Below the pieces are notes generated by a model. The model had not been told where the DNA came from. It worked only from the letters and a program-made list of their open reading frames with translations, and made no database searches. The position numbers and the translations under genes are program-made. 58,816 bases of DNA from an uncultured Spirochaetaceae bacterium (GTDB taxonomy: Bacteria; Spirochaetota; Spirochaetia; Sphaerochaetales; Sphaerochaetaceae), in contig CALXKU010000015.1 in the NCBI GenBank assembly GCA_944389025.1, forward strand, positions 1 through 58,816, given 5' to 3'. Below are positions 1 to 8,612 of this stretch, piece by piece. The number at the start of each line of letters is the position of its first letter. The stretch's first letter is position 1.

Positions 1-132
1 GCATGGGCGGATTTGATTTCCCATTCATCCCCATTATGGATTGATGACTATTTACCCACCAGAAATAGCGAATAACCTGCTTTATTTCATTTTTTCTTTA
101 CAGATTATCGATTTGTGGAGGAAAATGAATAT

Positions 133-1494
133 ATGAAGTATTTGGCATTCGATATTGGGGCAAGGGAGGTCAAAGCCGCTCTTGCAGAGAGAAGTAACGG
201 GTATCTTGGTATAACCAAGGTTCAGTCATTCAGGGTAAATTTAAGAAAAGATGAGGGACATCTCATCTGGCCGATAGATGAGATTTTTGCCGGTATTGTT
301 GAGGCAATCAGGATTTCCGGTCCTGTCGATTTCATTTCAATAGATTCCTTTGCATCCGATTTCGTTCTCCTAGATGAGGAGGACAGGATAATCGGTGGCG
401 CTGTAAGCTACATGGATGAGAGAACTAGGCGGGTAACCGATCTTCCTGATGAGGCCTGGATTTTCAGCCGTACGGGAATGTGCAGCAGGCATAATACGAC
501 ACTCTACCAGCTGCTCTCTCTGAAAGAGGAGGAACCCGAGGTTCTGAACAGGGCTGTAAGCCTTATGTTCCTTCCTGATTATCTGAATTTCCTTCTTACC
601 GGCATCAAGATGACAAGTCGGAGCATGGCGCTTACAAGTGCTTTAGTAAATGCTGAGAGCCTTACCTGGGACGATGAGATCATCGGAAAACTCGGCTTTA
701 ATAGGGCACTGTTCTCAGAAATCACCGCAGATGGGGAGATAGTCGGCGCTCTGAAGGATGAGATAGCAAAAGAGGTCGGCTATGAGGCAAGAATCATCCT
801 CTCCGGTCATGATACGTCGCTGGCATATCTCTCTTCTCCGATGGATGAGGAAACACTGATGCTCTCTCTGGGAGGTTTTGCACGCATGGGTGCACTTGCA
901 GACTCTCCGATGCTCTCCGATAGCGTAATGAACGCAAAGCTCAGTAACGCTGTCATCTACGGCGGACAGCACGTGCTTTCCAGATATCTGATGGGAACCT
1001 ATCTGATACAGGCGCTCAAAGAGCGGATGAAAGAAGGCACCAGCTATGATGAGATAATGAGAAGGGCAAGGGCGATTCACACTGCAAAGGCTGTTGATAT
1101 CCATGCTATCGATTTTGAGGAGAAGAACGTTTTTGAAAGCATCAACCTCAGCCTGGAAAAAGATGGGAGATCTCCTGCTCAGGATGAGTTCGAGGCCGCT
1201 TCCATCGTATATTCATCTCTTGTAGAATACTATGTTAATGAGATAAAGGTGTTCGAGGACGTTCTTGGAAGGAAAATCAGCAGGATAGCCCTCGTCGGTG
1301 GTGCAGTAAGGGATCAGTATCTTGCACTTCTTCTTGCCATGAAGAGCGAAAGAGAGGTTGTTTCAGGGGCCTACGATGCGGCTCTGATAGGAAATCTTAT
1401 CCTCCAGATGATAAGCCAGGGCGAGATGAACTTTGAAGAGAAGGATGAAGAGCTGAGAAAGGCGATTGGAAGGACAATCTACCGCCTCCAGTAA
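133..1494 (+). CDS. FGGY-family carbohydrate kinase (rhamnulokinase-like)
   Basis: Likely phosphorylates a sugar or polyol with ATP in the cytoplasm. The N-terminus YLAFDIGAREVKAAL is the first phosphate-binding loop of the ASKHA fold, and the later segments LSLGGFARMG and ALVGGAVRDQYLA match the adenosine-side motifs of FGGY kinases. At 453 residues it is slightly shorter than the usual 480-500. I take ATG 133 rather than the in-frame GTG at 115 because GGAGG at 117-121 lies 11 bases before 133. The substrate is not readable; the overall look is closest to rhamnulokinase, but no rhamnose genes are visible nearby. It is convergent with the following hydrolase gene. Confidence 0.8.
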   Translation: MKYLAFDIGAREVKAALAERSNGYLGITKVQSFRVNLRKDEGHLIWPIDEIFAGIVEAIRISGPVDFISIDSFASDFVLLDEEDRIIGGAVSYMDERTRRVTDLPDEAWIFSRTGMCSRHNTTLYQLLSLKEEEPEVLNRAVSLMFLPDYLNFLLTGIKMTSRSMALTSALVNAESLTWDDEIIGKLGFNRALFSEITADGEIVGALKDEIAKEVGYEARIILSGHDTSLAYLSSPMDEETLMLSLGGFARMGALADSPMLSDSVMNAKLSNAVIYGGQHVLSRYLMGTYLIQALKERMKEGTSYDEIMRRARAIHTAKAVDIHAIDFEEKNVFESINLSLEKDGRSPAQDEFEAASIVYSSLVEYYVNEIKVFEDVLGRKISRIALVGGAVRDQYLALLLAMKSEREVVSGAYDAALIGNLILQMISQGEMNFEEKDEELRKAIGRTIYRLQ

Positions 1495-1511
1495 TTATAT
1501 TTTCTGGCATG

Positions 1512-2426
1512 TCAGTTCTGGCATGCCATCATTTCCCTCTCAATGAACTCATAGCAGAGCCTGTTGTATTCTTCGGGGTACTTATCCATGGTACGGGCAT
1601 GCGATGCACCCTCTGCTATCCAGATTTCCTTTTCTCCCCTGTGACTCTCATAGCATGGGACTACCATCCATGTCGGGACGAAATCATCCGCGTTTCCATG
1701 GATGAAGAGCATCGGGATGTCCGTCTTCGCCACAGATTCCGATGGAACCACCTCCGAGAAGCGGAAGCCGAGCCTTAGTGAGCACCACCAGTCTACGAAA
1801 CGGAGTATCAGGGATGATGGGATATGATACTTTTCAAGCTGGAAACGGAATTCCTCATATACGCTTGAGTAGCCGCAGTCCTCAACAGCTGCTACAACAC
1901 CCTCGGGGTTCTCCCCGGATGCGAGCATGACGGTCGCACCTCCCATCGATATCCCGTGCAGTGCGATTTTAGCACTCTCGTCCATATTTCTGATGAAATC
2001 TATCCATGAAAGAAGATCCCTGCTTTCCCATTTGCCCATGCTGAGCCATACTCCTTCGCTCTCCCCGTGTCCTCTCACATCCAGCACGAGCACATCATAT
2101 CCGTGGCAGGCCATGTAGCGGTAGAATATCCCATTATAGAGTGCGGTATCCTTATAGCCATGCATTGTTATGACATATTTGCCGCTTTTGTTCTCATCAT
2201 AGAGGTATGCGTGAAGCCTTAGCCCGTCCTCACTTGTGATATAGACATCACGACAGCTATCAAGGAACGCTTTCGCCTCATCCCTTTCGCTTCCATCCCC
2301 GTAGGGATCGGAAAACACCCTGTCAAATCCCGTATAAAGGGCGTAGCGGAGGAATATCTCCGCCAATGAGAGTGGAATCAGAACGATTAAAAGAAATATG
2401 ATCAGTATCTTAAGTGAATGTTTCAT
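1512..2426 (-). CDS. Membrane-anchored alpha/beta hydrolase, copy A
   Basis: Serine hydrolase of the alpha/beta fold with one N-terminal hydrophobic helix (about residues 5-25) that should tether it to the inner membrane or act as an uncleaved signal. The catalytic triad is visible: Ser in G-I-S-M-G, Asp in NADDFVP and His in GASHARTM; HGYKD forms the oxyanion-loop region. About 304 residues. The start at 2426 (MKHSLKIL) lies just downstream of the stop of the neighbouring paralogue; an upstream GTG at 2462 would overlap it. It is nearly the same length and architecture as the next gene, so the pair is a tandem duplication. Substrate unknown (ester or peptide). Confidence 0.8.
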   Translation of the reverse strand: MKHSLKILIIFLLIVLIPLSLAEIFLRYALYTGFDRVFSDPYGDGSERDEAKAFLDSCRDVYITSEDGLRLHAYLYDENKSGKYVITMHGYKDTALYNGIFYRYMACHGYDVLVLDVRGHGESEGVWLSMGKWESRDLLSWIDFIRNMDESAKIALHGISMGGATVMLASGENPEGVVAAVEDCGYSSVYEEFRFQLEKYHIPSSLILRFVDWWCSLRLGFRFSEVVPSESVAKTDIPMLFIHGNADDFVPTWMVVPCYESHRGEKEIWIAEGASHARTMDKYPEEYNRLCYEFIEREMMACQN

Positions 2427-2428
2427 TT

Positions 2429-3340
2429 CTAGCTCATGTACCTTTCTATGAACTCTGAGCACCGTTTCTGATATTCAGAGCGGTGTCTCATCATCGACTC
2501 CGCATGGCGGGCATCCTCTGCTATCCATACCTCTTTTTCTCCATTATGGCTCTCATAACATCTTGGGCACATCCATAGAGGGACGAAATCATCCGCTTCT
2601 CCATGGATGAAGAGCATCGGTATATGCGTTCTTGCAACCTCTGATGCGGGACTGACGCTCTTAAATGTGAAACCAAGGCGAAGGCGGCACCATAAGCTTA
2701 TGATATCGAGAATGGGGCGGGTGGGAAGGTGGAACATCGCTTTCAGCTGTAGGCTGAACTCATCATATAAATCGGAGTATCCGCAGTCCTCTATGGCAGC
2801 TATCACACCATCTGGATTCTCTCCTGCAGCCATCATGACAGTTGCAGCTCCCATCGACACCCCATGAATAGCAATCCTGGCATCTTTGCATCTCTCTTTC
2901 ACGTAGGCTATCCAGGAGATGAGGTCCCGGCTTTCAAAGCCTCCCATGCCGATCCATTTTCCCCCGCTCTTGCCATGACCTCTCATGTCAGGGACAAGTA
3001 TGCTGTAGCCAAGTGCCGCCATATGCCGGTACAGTACTGAGTTGTTCATGGCATTTCCCTTGTAGCCATGCAGGCTTATGAGGAAAGCATTTCCTCCTTT
3101 ATGAAGATATGCATGAAGAAGCGTGCCGTCAAATCCTCTTATATATACATCCTCTGAAGAGGCGAGGAACTTTTTTGCTTCCTCTTCTTCCTTTTTCAGC
3201 TCATCGCTTTTTTCGTAGTCGCTTTCTTCTACGAGCATCCTGTTATTGTTAAAGGATGATGAGAGTGCGAAGCGGAGGAAGAATTCGCTCATTGCGATTA
3301 TCAGTATGAGTAAGGCCAGTGCTATCAGTAAGAATGTCAT
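2429..3340 (-). CDS. Membrane-anchored alpha/beta hydrolase, copy B
   Basis: Paralogue of the downstream hydrolase. An N-terminal hydrophobic segment (about residues 2-24) is followed by an acidic linker and an alpha/beta-hydrolase domain with HGYKGNA, nucleophile Ser in G-V-S-M-G, Asp in GEADDFVP and His in ARHAESM. 303 residues. It is the first gene of a two-gene minus-strand unit; its stop lies 2 bases before the start of copy A, so the two are probably co-transcribed. It is divergent from the fur-like gene at 3416, with about 75 bases between the starts. Function beyond esterase/peptidase-type hydrolysis is not readable. Confidence 0.8.
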   Translation of the reverse strand: MTFLLIALALLILIIAMSEFFLRFALSSSFNNNRMLVEESDYEKSDELKKEEEEAKKFLASSEDVYIRGFDGTLLHAYLHKGGNAFLISLHGYKGNAMNNSVLYRHMAALGYSILVPDMRGHGKSGGKWIGMGGFESRDLISWIAYVKERCKDARIAIHGVSMGAATVMMAAGENPDGVIAAIEDCGYSDLYDEFSLQLKAMFHLPTRPILDIISLWCRLRLGFTFKSVSPASEVARTHIPMLFIHGEADDFVPLWMCPRCYESHNGEKEVWIAEDARHAESMMRHRSEYQKRCSEFIERYMS

Positions 3341-3378
3341 ATAAGGATATTACAGAGTTGGAGGGAAATGGAAAAGAC

Positions 3379-3411
3379 TTGACTAAAAATCAAAATTGAG
3401 AATAATTCTCA
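3379..3411 (+). promoter_or_regulatory. Promoter with Fur/Zur-type 7-1-7 operator
   Basis: TTGACT (3379-3384) and AATAAT (3401-3406), 16 bases apart, form a sigma-70 type promoter. Lying over the -10 is a perfect 7-1-7 palindrome TGAGAATAATTCTCA (3397-3411), the shape of operators bound by Fur-family regulators. The adjacent gene is a Fur-family regulator, so autoregulation is likely. The start codon GTG at 3416 would lie only about 9 bases after the -10, so the transcript may be almost leaderless. Confidence 0.75.
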
Positions 3412-3415
3412 TTTT

Positions 3416-3793
3416 GTGAAAGAGTACAATACGAGGCAGAAGGAAAGCCTGATGGCCTTTTTGAGGGAGAACAAGCATAATAGCTTCACAGCCGATGAGC
3501 TGCTTGCCCATCTTGATGGGGTGGGGAAATCCACGCTCTACCGCCTTATTTCCCATCTTATGATGGAAGGGGCTCTCAGGGAGGGCATGAGGGGAAGGTG
3601 CAAGACATATTCATTCAGAAGCCATGAGTGCAATGCCCATCTTCATCTTTATTGCGAGGAGTGCGGAAAATACGCACACCTTTCAGAGGATGCTACGAAT
3701 GAAATCATCGGCATAATAAGCCGGGATATGGGATTTGATGCGTCTGCTCTGGACTGGGAGATCCGTGGAAGGTGCAGGGAGTGTGCTAAATGA
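3416..3793 (+). CDS. Fur-family metal-responsive repressor (Zur/Fur-like)
   Basis: Small DNA-binding repressor of 125 residues. The N-terminal winged helix is recognisable (NSFTADELLAHL then GKSTLYRLISHLMMEGAL). The dimerisation part carries HECNAHLHLYCEECGK and a C-terminal RCRECAK, giving two CxxC pairs typical of the structural zinc site. GTG at 3416 is chosen because the helix preceding the HTH needs these residues; no good ribosome site is visible. It overlaps the downstream substrate-binding protein gene by ATGA, and the operon encodes a complete metal ABC importer, so Zur or another metal sensor role is likely. The metal cannot be decided from sequence. Confidence 0.88.
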   Translation: MKEYNTRQKESLMAFLRENKHNSFTADELLAHLDGVGKSTLYRLISHLMMEGALREGMRGRCKTYSFRSHECNAHLHLYCEECGKYAHLSEDATNEIIGIISRDMGFDASALDWEIRGRCRECAK

Positions 3794-4728
3794 GGAAGCT
3801 CTTTCTTATGCTTTTGATCATTCCCATTCTTATCTCATGCCGGAAGAGCAGTAGCGACGAGGAGAAAATAGTGGTCACGGCTCTCAATTTCCCATGCTAC
3901 GATGCGGCCCGTGCAGTCATTCGGGATAGTGCGGATCTTGAGATGCTGATTCCCCCAGGTAGTGAAGTCCATGACTGGGAGCCAAGTCCCGATGATGTGA
4001 TAAGGATAATGGAGAGCGATCTCTTCATATATGTCGGCGGTGAGAGTGATGAGTGGCTTGACGGTCTTCTTTCAGACCTTGACGAGTCTGTGAGGCTTTT
4101 CTCTCTGATTGAACATTCTCCTGTCGTCTTTGATGAGGAGACAGTCGAGGGGATGCAGAGCACTGAGCATGAGGAGAAAGACCACTCGCATATCATGAGC
4201 ACCCGCGATGAGCATGTCTGGACAAGTCTTGAGAACATGGCATCCATTGTCAGTGGCATAAGGGATGAGATGGCAGCCATAGATCCTTTGAATGAAGCGT
4301 CCTACAGAGCCAATGCCGATTCCTATGTTTCCGAGCTAAATGATATCAGGGATGATTATGAAAGGATGATTGAAAACTCGGATCGTCGCCTTATCGTTGT
4401 TGCCGACCGTTTCCCATTCCTCTATCTCGTACGGGAGTTCGGCCTTGATTACTATGCGGCATTCCCAGGCTGTGCAAGTGGAAGCGAGCCGAGTGCGAGA
4501 ACTATATCATTTCTTATCGATAAGGTCAAAGAGAAAGGAATTCCCGTTGTCTTCCATATAGAGCTTTCCAATACCCTGATTGCCGAGCTCGTCGCAGATG
4601 AGACGGGTGCCAATGTGAGAGAGCTTAACAGTGCTCAGAACATAAGCCGTATGGATTTCAATGATGGACTGACATATCTGGATATCATGAGGGGTAACCT
4701 CAGCGTTCTTGAGGAGGCGCTCAATTGA
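3790..4728 (+). CDS. znuA: Metal ABC transporter substrate-binding lipoprotein (ZnuA-like)
   Basis: Captures a divalent metal, probably zinc, and delivers it to the permease encoded two genes on. A lipobox L-I-S-C follows the short signal peptide, so it is probably an inner-membrane-anchored lipoprotein. Candidate metal ligands are the His in GSEVHDWEPS, the His in DEHVWTSL and the His in VVFHIELS. Between the first two lies a short His/acid-rich loop (HEEKDHSH), a feature commoner in zinc than in manganese binding proteins. 312 residues, normal for the cluster 9 family. Start ATG overlaps the stop of the regulator (ATGA), implying translational coupling. Confidence 0.87.
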   Translation: MRKLFLMLLIIPILISCRKSSSDEEKIVVTALNFPCYDAARAVIRDSADLEMLIPPGSEVHDWEPSPDDVIRIMESDLFIYVGGESDEWLDGLLSDLDESVRLFSLIEHSPVVFDEETVEGMQSTEHEEKDHSHIMSTRDEHVWTSLENMASIVSGIRDEMAAIDPLNEASYRANADSYVSELNDIRDDYERMIENSDRRLIVVADRFPFLYLVREFGLDYYAAFPGCASGSEPSARTISFLIDKVKEKGIPVVFHIELSNTLIAELVADETGANVRELNSAQNISRMDFNDGLTYLDIMRGNLSVLEEALN

Positions 4729-5435
4729 GTTTTCTTATCAAAGGTGAGCATCTGGATCTCGGTTATGAGGGGCAGGTGATAGTTCATGATATCTCGTTCT
4801 GCATAAACGAGGGGGATTATCTCTGCATACTCGGAGAGAACGGGGCGGGAAAAAGTACGCTTGTTAAAGCGATATTGTCGCTGCATGCACCGCTGAAGGG
4901 GAAAATAGAGTTCTCACCCATGATGAGGAAGAATGAGGTCGGCTACCTTCCTCAGCAGTCAAGTGCGCAGAAGAGCTTTCCCGCAAGCGTTGAGGAGGTT
5001 GTGCTGAGTGGCAGGGTGAACTCCCTCTCTCGAAGGTTCTTCTACACGAGGGAGGATAGGAGGGTGGCAGATGAGAATCTGGAACGCCTTGGAATACTTT
5101 CTTTAAAGAAGAAGTCTTTTTTCGAACTCTCTGGCGGTCAGATGCAGCGGGTACTTCTTGCCAGAGCACTCTCAGCATGCAGGAAGCTCCTGCTTCTGGA
5201 TGAGCCTGTAACAGGGCTGGATCCTCATACCACAAGCGAGTTCTATCATATGATTGACTCTCTTAACAGTGATGGACTCACGATCATAATGGTGACTCAC
5301 GATGTGCATCCGGCTCTTAACGCCGCAAGCCATGTAATGTATCTGGGACGTGGATATTTCTTCGGCCGTAAAGATGATTATTTCTTATCAGAGGAGGGAC
5401 AGAGGTTCCTCAGGGAGGCTGGTCATGATTCTTGA
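4725..5435 (+). CDS. znuC: Metal ABC transporter ATP-binding protein (ZnuC-like)
   Basis: Cytoplasmic ATPase driving metal import. Walker A is GENGAGKST, the Q-loop is in YLPQQSS, the signature is LSGGQMQR and Walker B LLLLDEPVTGLDP, followed by the H-loop VTHDVH. 236 residues, typical length. The start is TTG at 4725, overlapping the preceding stop (TTGA), with GAGGAGG about 8-14 bases upstream. It is the third gene of the regulator-binding protein-ATPase-permease operon. Confidence 0.9.
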   Translation: MSFLIKGEHLDLGYEGQVIVHDISFCINEGDYLCILGENGAGKSTLVKAILSLHAPLKGKIEFSPMMRKNEVGYLPQQSSAQKSFPASVEEVVLSGRVNSLSRRFFYTREDRRVADENLERLGILSLKKKSFFELSGGQMQRVLLARALSACRKLLLLDEPVTGLDPHTTSEFYHMIDSLNSDGLTIIMVTHDVHPALNAASHVMYLGRGYFFGRKDDYFLSEEGQRFLREAGHDS

Positions 5436-6237
5436 GATGCTCTCATATCCTTTTATGCAGAGGGCGATAATAGTGGGACTTCTCGTCTCTCTTTCCGCAT
5501 CCCTCCTCGGGGTGTCTCTCGTACTTCGGAGGTTCTCCATGATCGGTGATGGGCTGAGCCATGTGGGATTCGGTGCACTTGCTGTCGCTTCTGTTTTCTC
5601 CCTCTCTCCGATGGCGGTAACGGTTCCCATCGTTGTTGTTTCCGCAGTTCTCCTTTTAAGGGTGAGTGAGAAAGCCAAGATCGGCTCTGAGAGCATGATA
5701 GCCCTGATAAGCTCATCCTCTCTTGCTCTGGGTGTCATGATGATAAGCTATGTGAAAGGAACGAATGCCGATATCAACAACTATCTTTTCGGTTCCCTCC
5801 TGGCGGTAAGCAGAAGTGATGCCATTTTCTCTGCCATCCTCTCCTCCATGGTTCTTTTATGCTATGTTCTGCTTTATCCCAGGCTATTTGCGGTAACGTT
5901 TGATCAGGTGTTCTCTGAAGCCTCCGGAATACATTCATCCCGCTACACTCTGCTTCTTGCGGTGCTCTCTGCGTTGACCGTGGTGCTTGGAATGAGGATG
6001 CTTGGCTCACTCTTGATAAGTGCGCTCATAATCTTTCCCCCTCTTACTGCAATGAGGGTATTCAAGACTTACAGGGCCGTAACAGTTTCAAGCGCTATCA
6101 TATCGATTGTCTGTTTCATGATAGGAATAAGCCTCTCTTATGCGGTTGGCACTCCGGTCGGGGCAAGCATCGTGAGCGTGAATCTTGTCGCTTTCCTCAT
6201 GTTCTCCATTGTCCGTCTTATTCTGAGACGTAACTGA
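5425..6237 (+). CDS. znuB: Metal ABC transporter permease (ZnuB-like)
   Basis: Integral membrane permease with about eight hydrophobic helices, 270 residues, ABC-3 family. Characteristic features are the early segment SLVLRRFSMIGDGLSHVGFGA and a late ALIIFPPLTAMR. The start at ATG 5425 (MILEMLSYPFM) is preferred over the longer frame because GGGAGG lies about 8 bases upstream; it overlaps the ATPase gene by 11 bases. Last gene of the operon; its stop abuts the stop of the convergent haemolysin III gene without any spacer, so a classic terminator between them is absent. Confidence 0.88.
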   Translation: MILEMLSYPFMQRAIIVGLLVSLSASLLGVSLVLRRFSMIGDGLSHVGFGALAVASVFSLSPMAVTVPIVVVSAVLLLRVSEKAKIGSESMIALISSSSLALGVMMISYVKGTNADINNYLFGSLLAVSRSDAIFSAILSSMVLLCYVLLYPRLFAVTFDQVFSEASGIHSSRYTLLLAVLSALTVVLGMRMLGSLLISALIIFPPLTAMRVFKTYRAVTVSSAIISIVCFMIGISLSYAVGTPVGASIVSVNLVAFLMFSIVRLILRRN

Positions 6238-6894
6238 TCATGTGAGATAAATGAGTATTCCGACGTAGAAGAATATGGATCCCATAAGAACGAACAGGTG
6301 CCATATGCCATGGTAGTGCGGTATCTTTTTTACAGCGTAGAAGAGAAGGCCCGATGTGTAGCTTATCCCGCCAAGAATCATGAATTTCATAATTCCCTCA
6401 GGAATGAACGGGAATATATCGCTGTAAAAGAACACGCATAGCCATCCCATGATAAGGTAAAGGATTACATGCACCACCTTTAGTTTTTCCCAGAAAAGGA
6501 TTGTGACGGTGATACCTAAGACAACTATTGCCCACATCGCCATGAGCAGATTCATGCATTCTTCTGATCCCACATAGGTTAGAATCGGAGTGTATGTGGC
6601 AGCAATCAGGATGTAGATGCTGCTATGGTCGAATATCCTGAAAATCCTCTTAGCATTCCCCTTTTTTAGAGCATGATAGAGTGTCGATGAGAGATAGAGC
6701 AGTATGTTTGCCACGGCATAGGTTATCATACCGCCTCTCAAGCTAAGGCTTTCCATGCTCTTGCATAAAAATAGTACGAAAATGAAAGCTGCTACTGCGA
6801 GTATGCTTCCCAAGAGGTGCGTATCCGTATTGATCTTCTCATCCCTCGGATCTGTGTAAACAGGGAGGGGAATCTTTCTTTCCAACCAGCTCAT
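6238..6894 (-). CDS. Haemolysin III / PAQR family membrane protein
   Basis: Seven-helix membrane protein of 218 residues related to bacterial haemolysin III and eukaryotic PAQR receptors. Conserved positions visible: the N-terminal DEKINTDTHLLGS, the STLYHAL segment, the RIFDHSSIYILIAATYTP block and the C-terminal GIWHLFVLMGS with the His that forms the putative metal site of this superfamily. Biological role uncertain; members have been linked to lipid metabolism and hydrolase activity. Single gene, convergent with znuB. Confidence 0.88.
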   Translation of the reverse strand: MSWLERKIPLPVYTDPRDEKINTDTHLLGSILAVAAFIFVLFLCKSMESLSLRGGMITYAVANILLYLSSTLYHALKKGNAKRIFRIFDHSSIYILIAATYTPILTYVGSEECMNLLMAMWAIVVLGITVTILFWEKLKVVHVILYLIMGWLCVFFYSDIFPFIPEGIMKFMILGGISYTSGLLFYAVKKIPHYHGIWHLFVLMGSIFFYVGILIYLT

Positions 6895-7030
6895 ATGAAA
6901 AGCCTAAGCCTGATTTGAGAGCTCCAACAAGAGTCAATATTTCCTATTTTTGCCTTTTTCTACGTGTAGTGAATGCTTACTATCCAAGGTTTTTCTTTCA
7001 ATGGAGTGACCACTGATGTAGAATTGTGCT

Positions 7031-8146
7031 ATGGAAAAGAACCTTGAGAGCACATTAAGACGCCGTTTTGCCCGCTCCCTTTCAGCCATCTCGGTAAAAT
7101 CGTGGGAAAGGATGGAGAGCGAGGTTGAGATCGATGGAAAGAGGCGGAGTGCGGATCTGTTTGAAGCCGTGATAAAAGGTGACATCTTCCGCCTTTACAT
7201 AAGACAGATAAGGATAAACAGGACATTCTTCAAGAAGGAGGAGGTCTATGATACGTATGAGCTTGACAGAGCGCCTTGCAAGGCTTTCTCATTGAGGGAG
7301 GTCCTTAACCTGATAAGGGATTCAGGCTATACGGTTCCCTCCTCTCTTTTCGAATCGGGGCGCGATAACTATGGCCTTCCTCCGACTACGCTTCATAGGA
7401 AAGGGGAGGGTGTTAATGCCTTTTTTCATAACTTGAGGAGTTTCGGAATAAGGAGTCTCCGCCTTGTCCTTGATTATGACAGTTCTGCTGAGGGTTCTTT
7501 CTCCCTCTCACTTCTGCTATCTGCTCCCGAGGCGGTGGATACGGGGAACCTTTCCCGCCTTGAGCTTGGAATACATGATTTTGACAGGGAAGTGTCAGAT
7601 GATAAGAAGAAGGCCATGATAAGATATCTCAGCCTGCTCTCAGTCTTCTCCATGCATGCTGGACTCGAGATATTCAACATAGTGGACTATATGAGCCTTA
7701 TTGAGGTGATGCAGGAAAGGGGAAGGGATGATGATTACTCGTTCGCGATTGAAAAGGGCATGAGCCAGTACTGCCTTTCCCATCCCGAGTTCGGAGGCGA
7801 ATCCTATGCCGATTACGGTATACGTCTCACCCCTCTTGATTTCGCATGGTATCTTGATGGTTTCAGGGATACGGACAGCCAGAGGAACGTATTCTTCTCC
7901 TATTACGATTCCGTACTCTCTGAGGAAGATGGGGATGAGGAGGCACATTATCTTGGTCTTCTCGGACTTAAGAAGGGCGCCTCATGGGATGATGTCCAGA
8001 AAGCCTATAAGAGCACCGTCCAGCGTTTTCATCCGGATAAGATATCATCACTTGATATCGACCCGTCGTTTACGGATTTCGCGAACATGCAGATGCAGAG
8101 GGTGAATGAAGCTTATGATAGGCTGAAGAGACTCTTTACTTCTTAG
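7031..8146 (+). CDS. Protein with C-terminal J domain
   Basis: 371 residues. The last roughly 65 residues form a J domain: HYLGLLGLKKGASWDDVQKA, then FHPDK carrying the HPD tripeptide that stimulates Hsp70 ATPase. The preceding 300 residues are not recognised; they contain no zinc-finger or Gly/Phe region, so this is a class III-like J protein with the J domain at the C-terminus, as in DjlA/TerB-type proteins. It probably recruits DnaK to a specific client. It overlaps the convergent DUF2188-like gene by 11 bases. Confidence 0.75.
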   Translation: MEKNLESTLRRRFARSLSAISVKSWERMESEVEIDGKRRSADLFEAVIKGDIFRLYIRQIRINRTFFKKEEVYDTYELDRAPCKAFSLREVLNLIRDSGYTVPSSLFESGRDNYGLPPTTLHRKGEGVNAFFHNLRSFGIRSLRLVLDYDSSAEGSFSLSLLLSAPEAVDTGNLSRLELGIHDFDREVSDDKKKAMIRYLSLLSVFSMHAGLEIFNIVDYMSLIEVMQERGRDDDYSFAIEKGMSQYCLSHPEFGGESYADYGIRLTPLDFAWYLDGFRDTDSQRNVFFSYYDSVLSEEDGDEEAHYLGLLGLKKGASWDDVQKAYKSTVQRFHPDKISSLDIDPSFTDFANMQMQRVNEAYDRLKRLFTS

Positions 8147-8549
8147 TGCCCACTTTGCTGTTCGCCCTGATCTTTCCCTTCTTGCTCTGTATGATGATTG
8201 AACCTGGCATCCCGGAGTTCCTGATGTGCTCCCTTGCCTGGTCGATCGCCTCCTTCTGCGTCCTGTAATACTTGGTGACCCTTACGTTGTCCCTTTCCTT
8301 CTCAAACCAGCCTTTCTCGCTCTTGAAGATGTACCTGACCTGCTTTGTCTTCGGCTTCACCTCAAGGCTTCCGTCATCCTCGATGATTTCGACAGATCCC
8401 TCGAGCCTGACAATCTCCTTTTTCTCCTCTTTTTTCACTGCCGGCACTTTTTTCGTCATATCCTTTTTCATGACATCCTTGACTTCTTTTTCTTTCTTCA
8501 CCGGAACCTCTTTCTTCTTGGCAACGATTTCCTTTCTCTCTTCTGCCAT
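8136..8549 (-). CDS. Lys-rich protein with DUF2188-like domain
   Basis: 137 residues. The N-terminal half is a run of Lys/Glu/Val (about residues 1-50) that looks unstructured and basic. The C-terminal half has GWFEKERDN...YYRTQKEAIDQAREHIRNSG...IIIQSKKGKIR, the pattern of DUF2188-type small domains (repeat in which an aromatic/basic strand, a TQKEAI helix and an I-x-x-KxGKIR strand recur). A perfect AGGAGG lies 8 bases upstream of the ATG. Function unknown; the basic tail suggests nucleic-acid contact, as in histone-like proteins. Confidence 0.65.
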   Translation of the reverse strand: MAEERKEIVAKKKEVPVKKEKEVKDVMKKDMTKKVPAVKKEEKKEIVRLEGSVEIIEDDGSLEVKPKTKQVRYIFKSEKGWFEKERDNVRVTKYYRTQKEAIDQAREHIRNSGMPGSIIIQSKKGKIRANSKVGTKK

Positions 8550-8612
8550 ATATCCTCCTTTTTTCAGGCGTATATGATAATCTTATCACATCTGCTATCA
8601 TGTGGCGTGAAT

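Noticed and set aside
1495-1535. Repeat of TTCTGGCATG at the end of the hydrolase gene
   Set aside because: Two short copies lying partly in codons; weak hairpin without T tract, so no feature called.
8226-8612. Long N-terminal extension of the mnmA frame
   Set aside because: It is the antisense of the Lys-rich DUF2188-like gene; the MnmA N-terminus starts at 8613.
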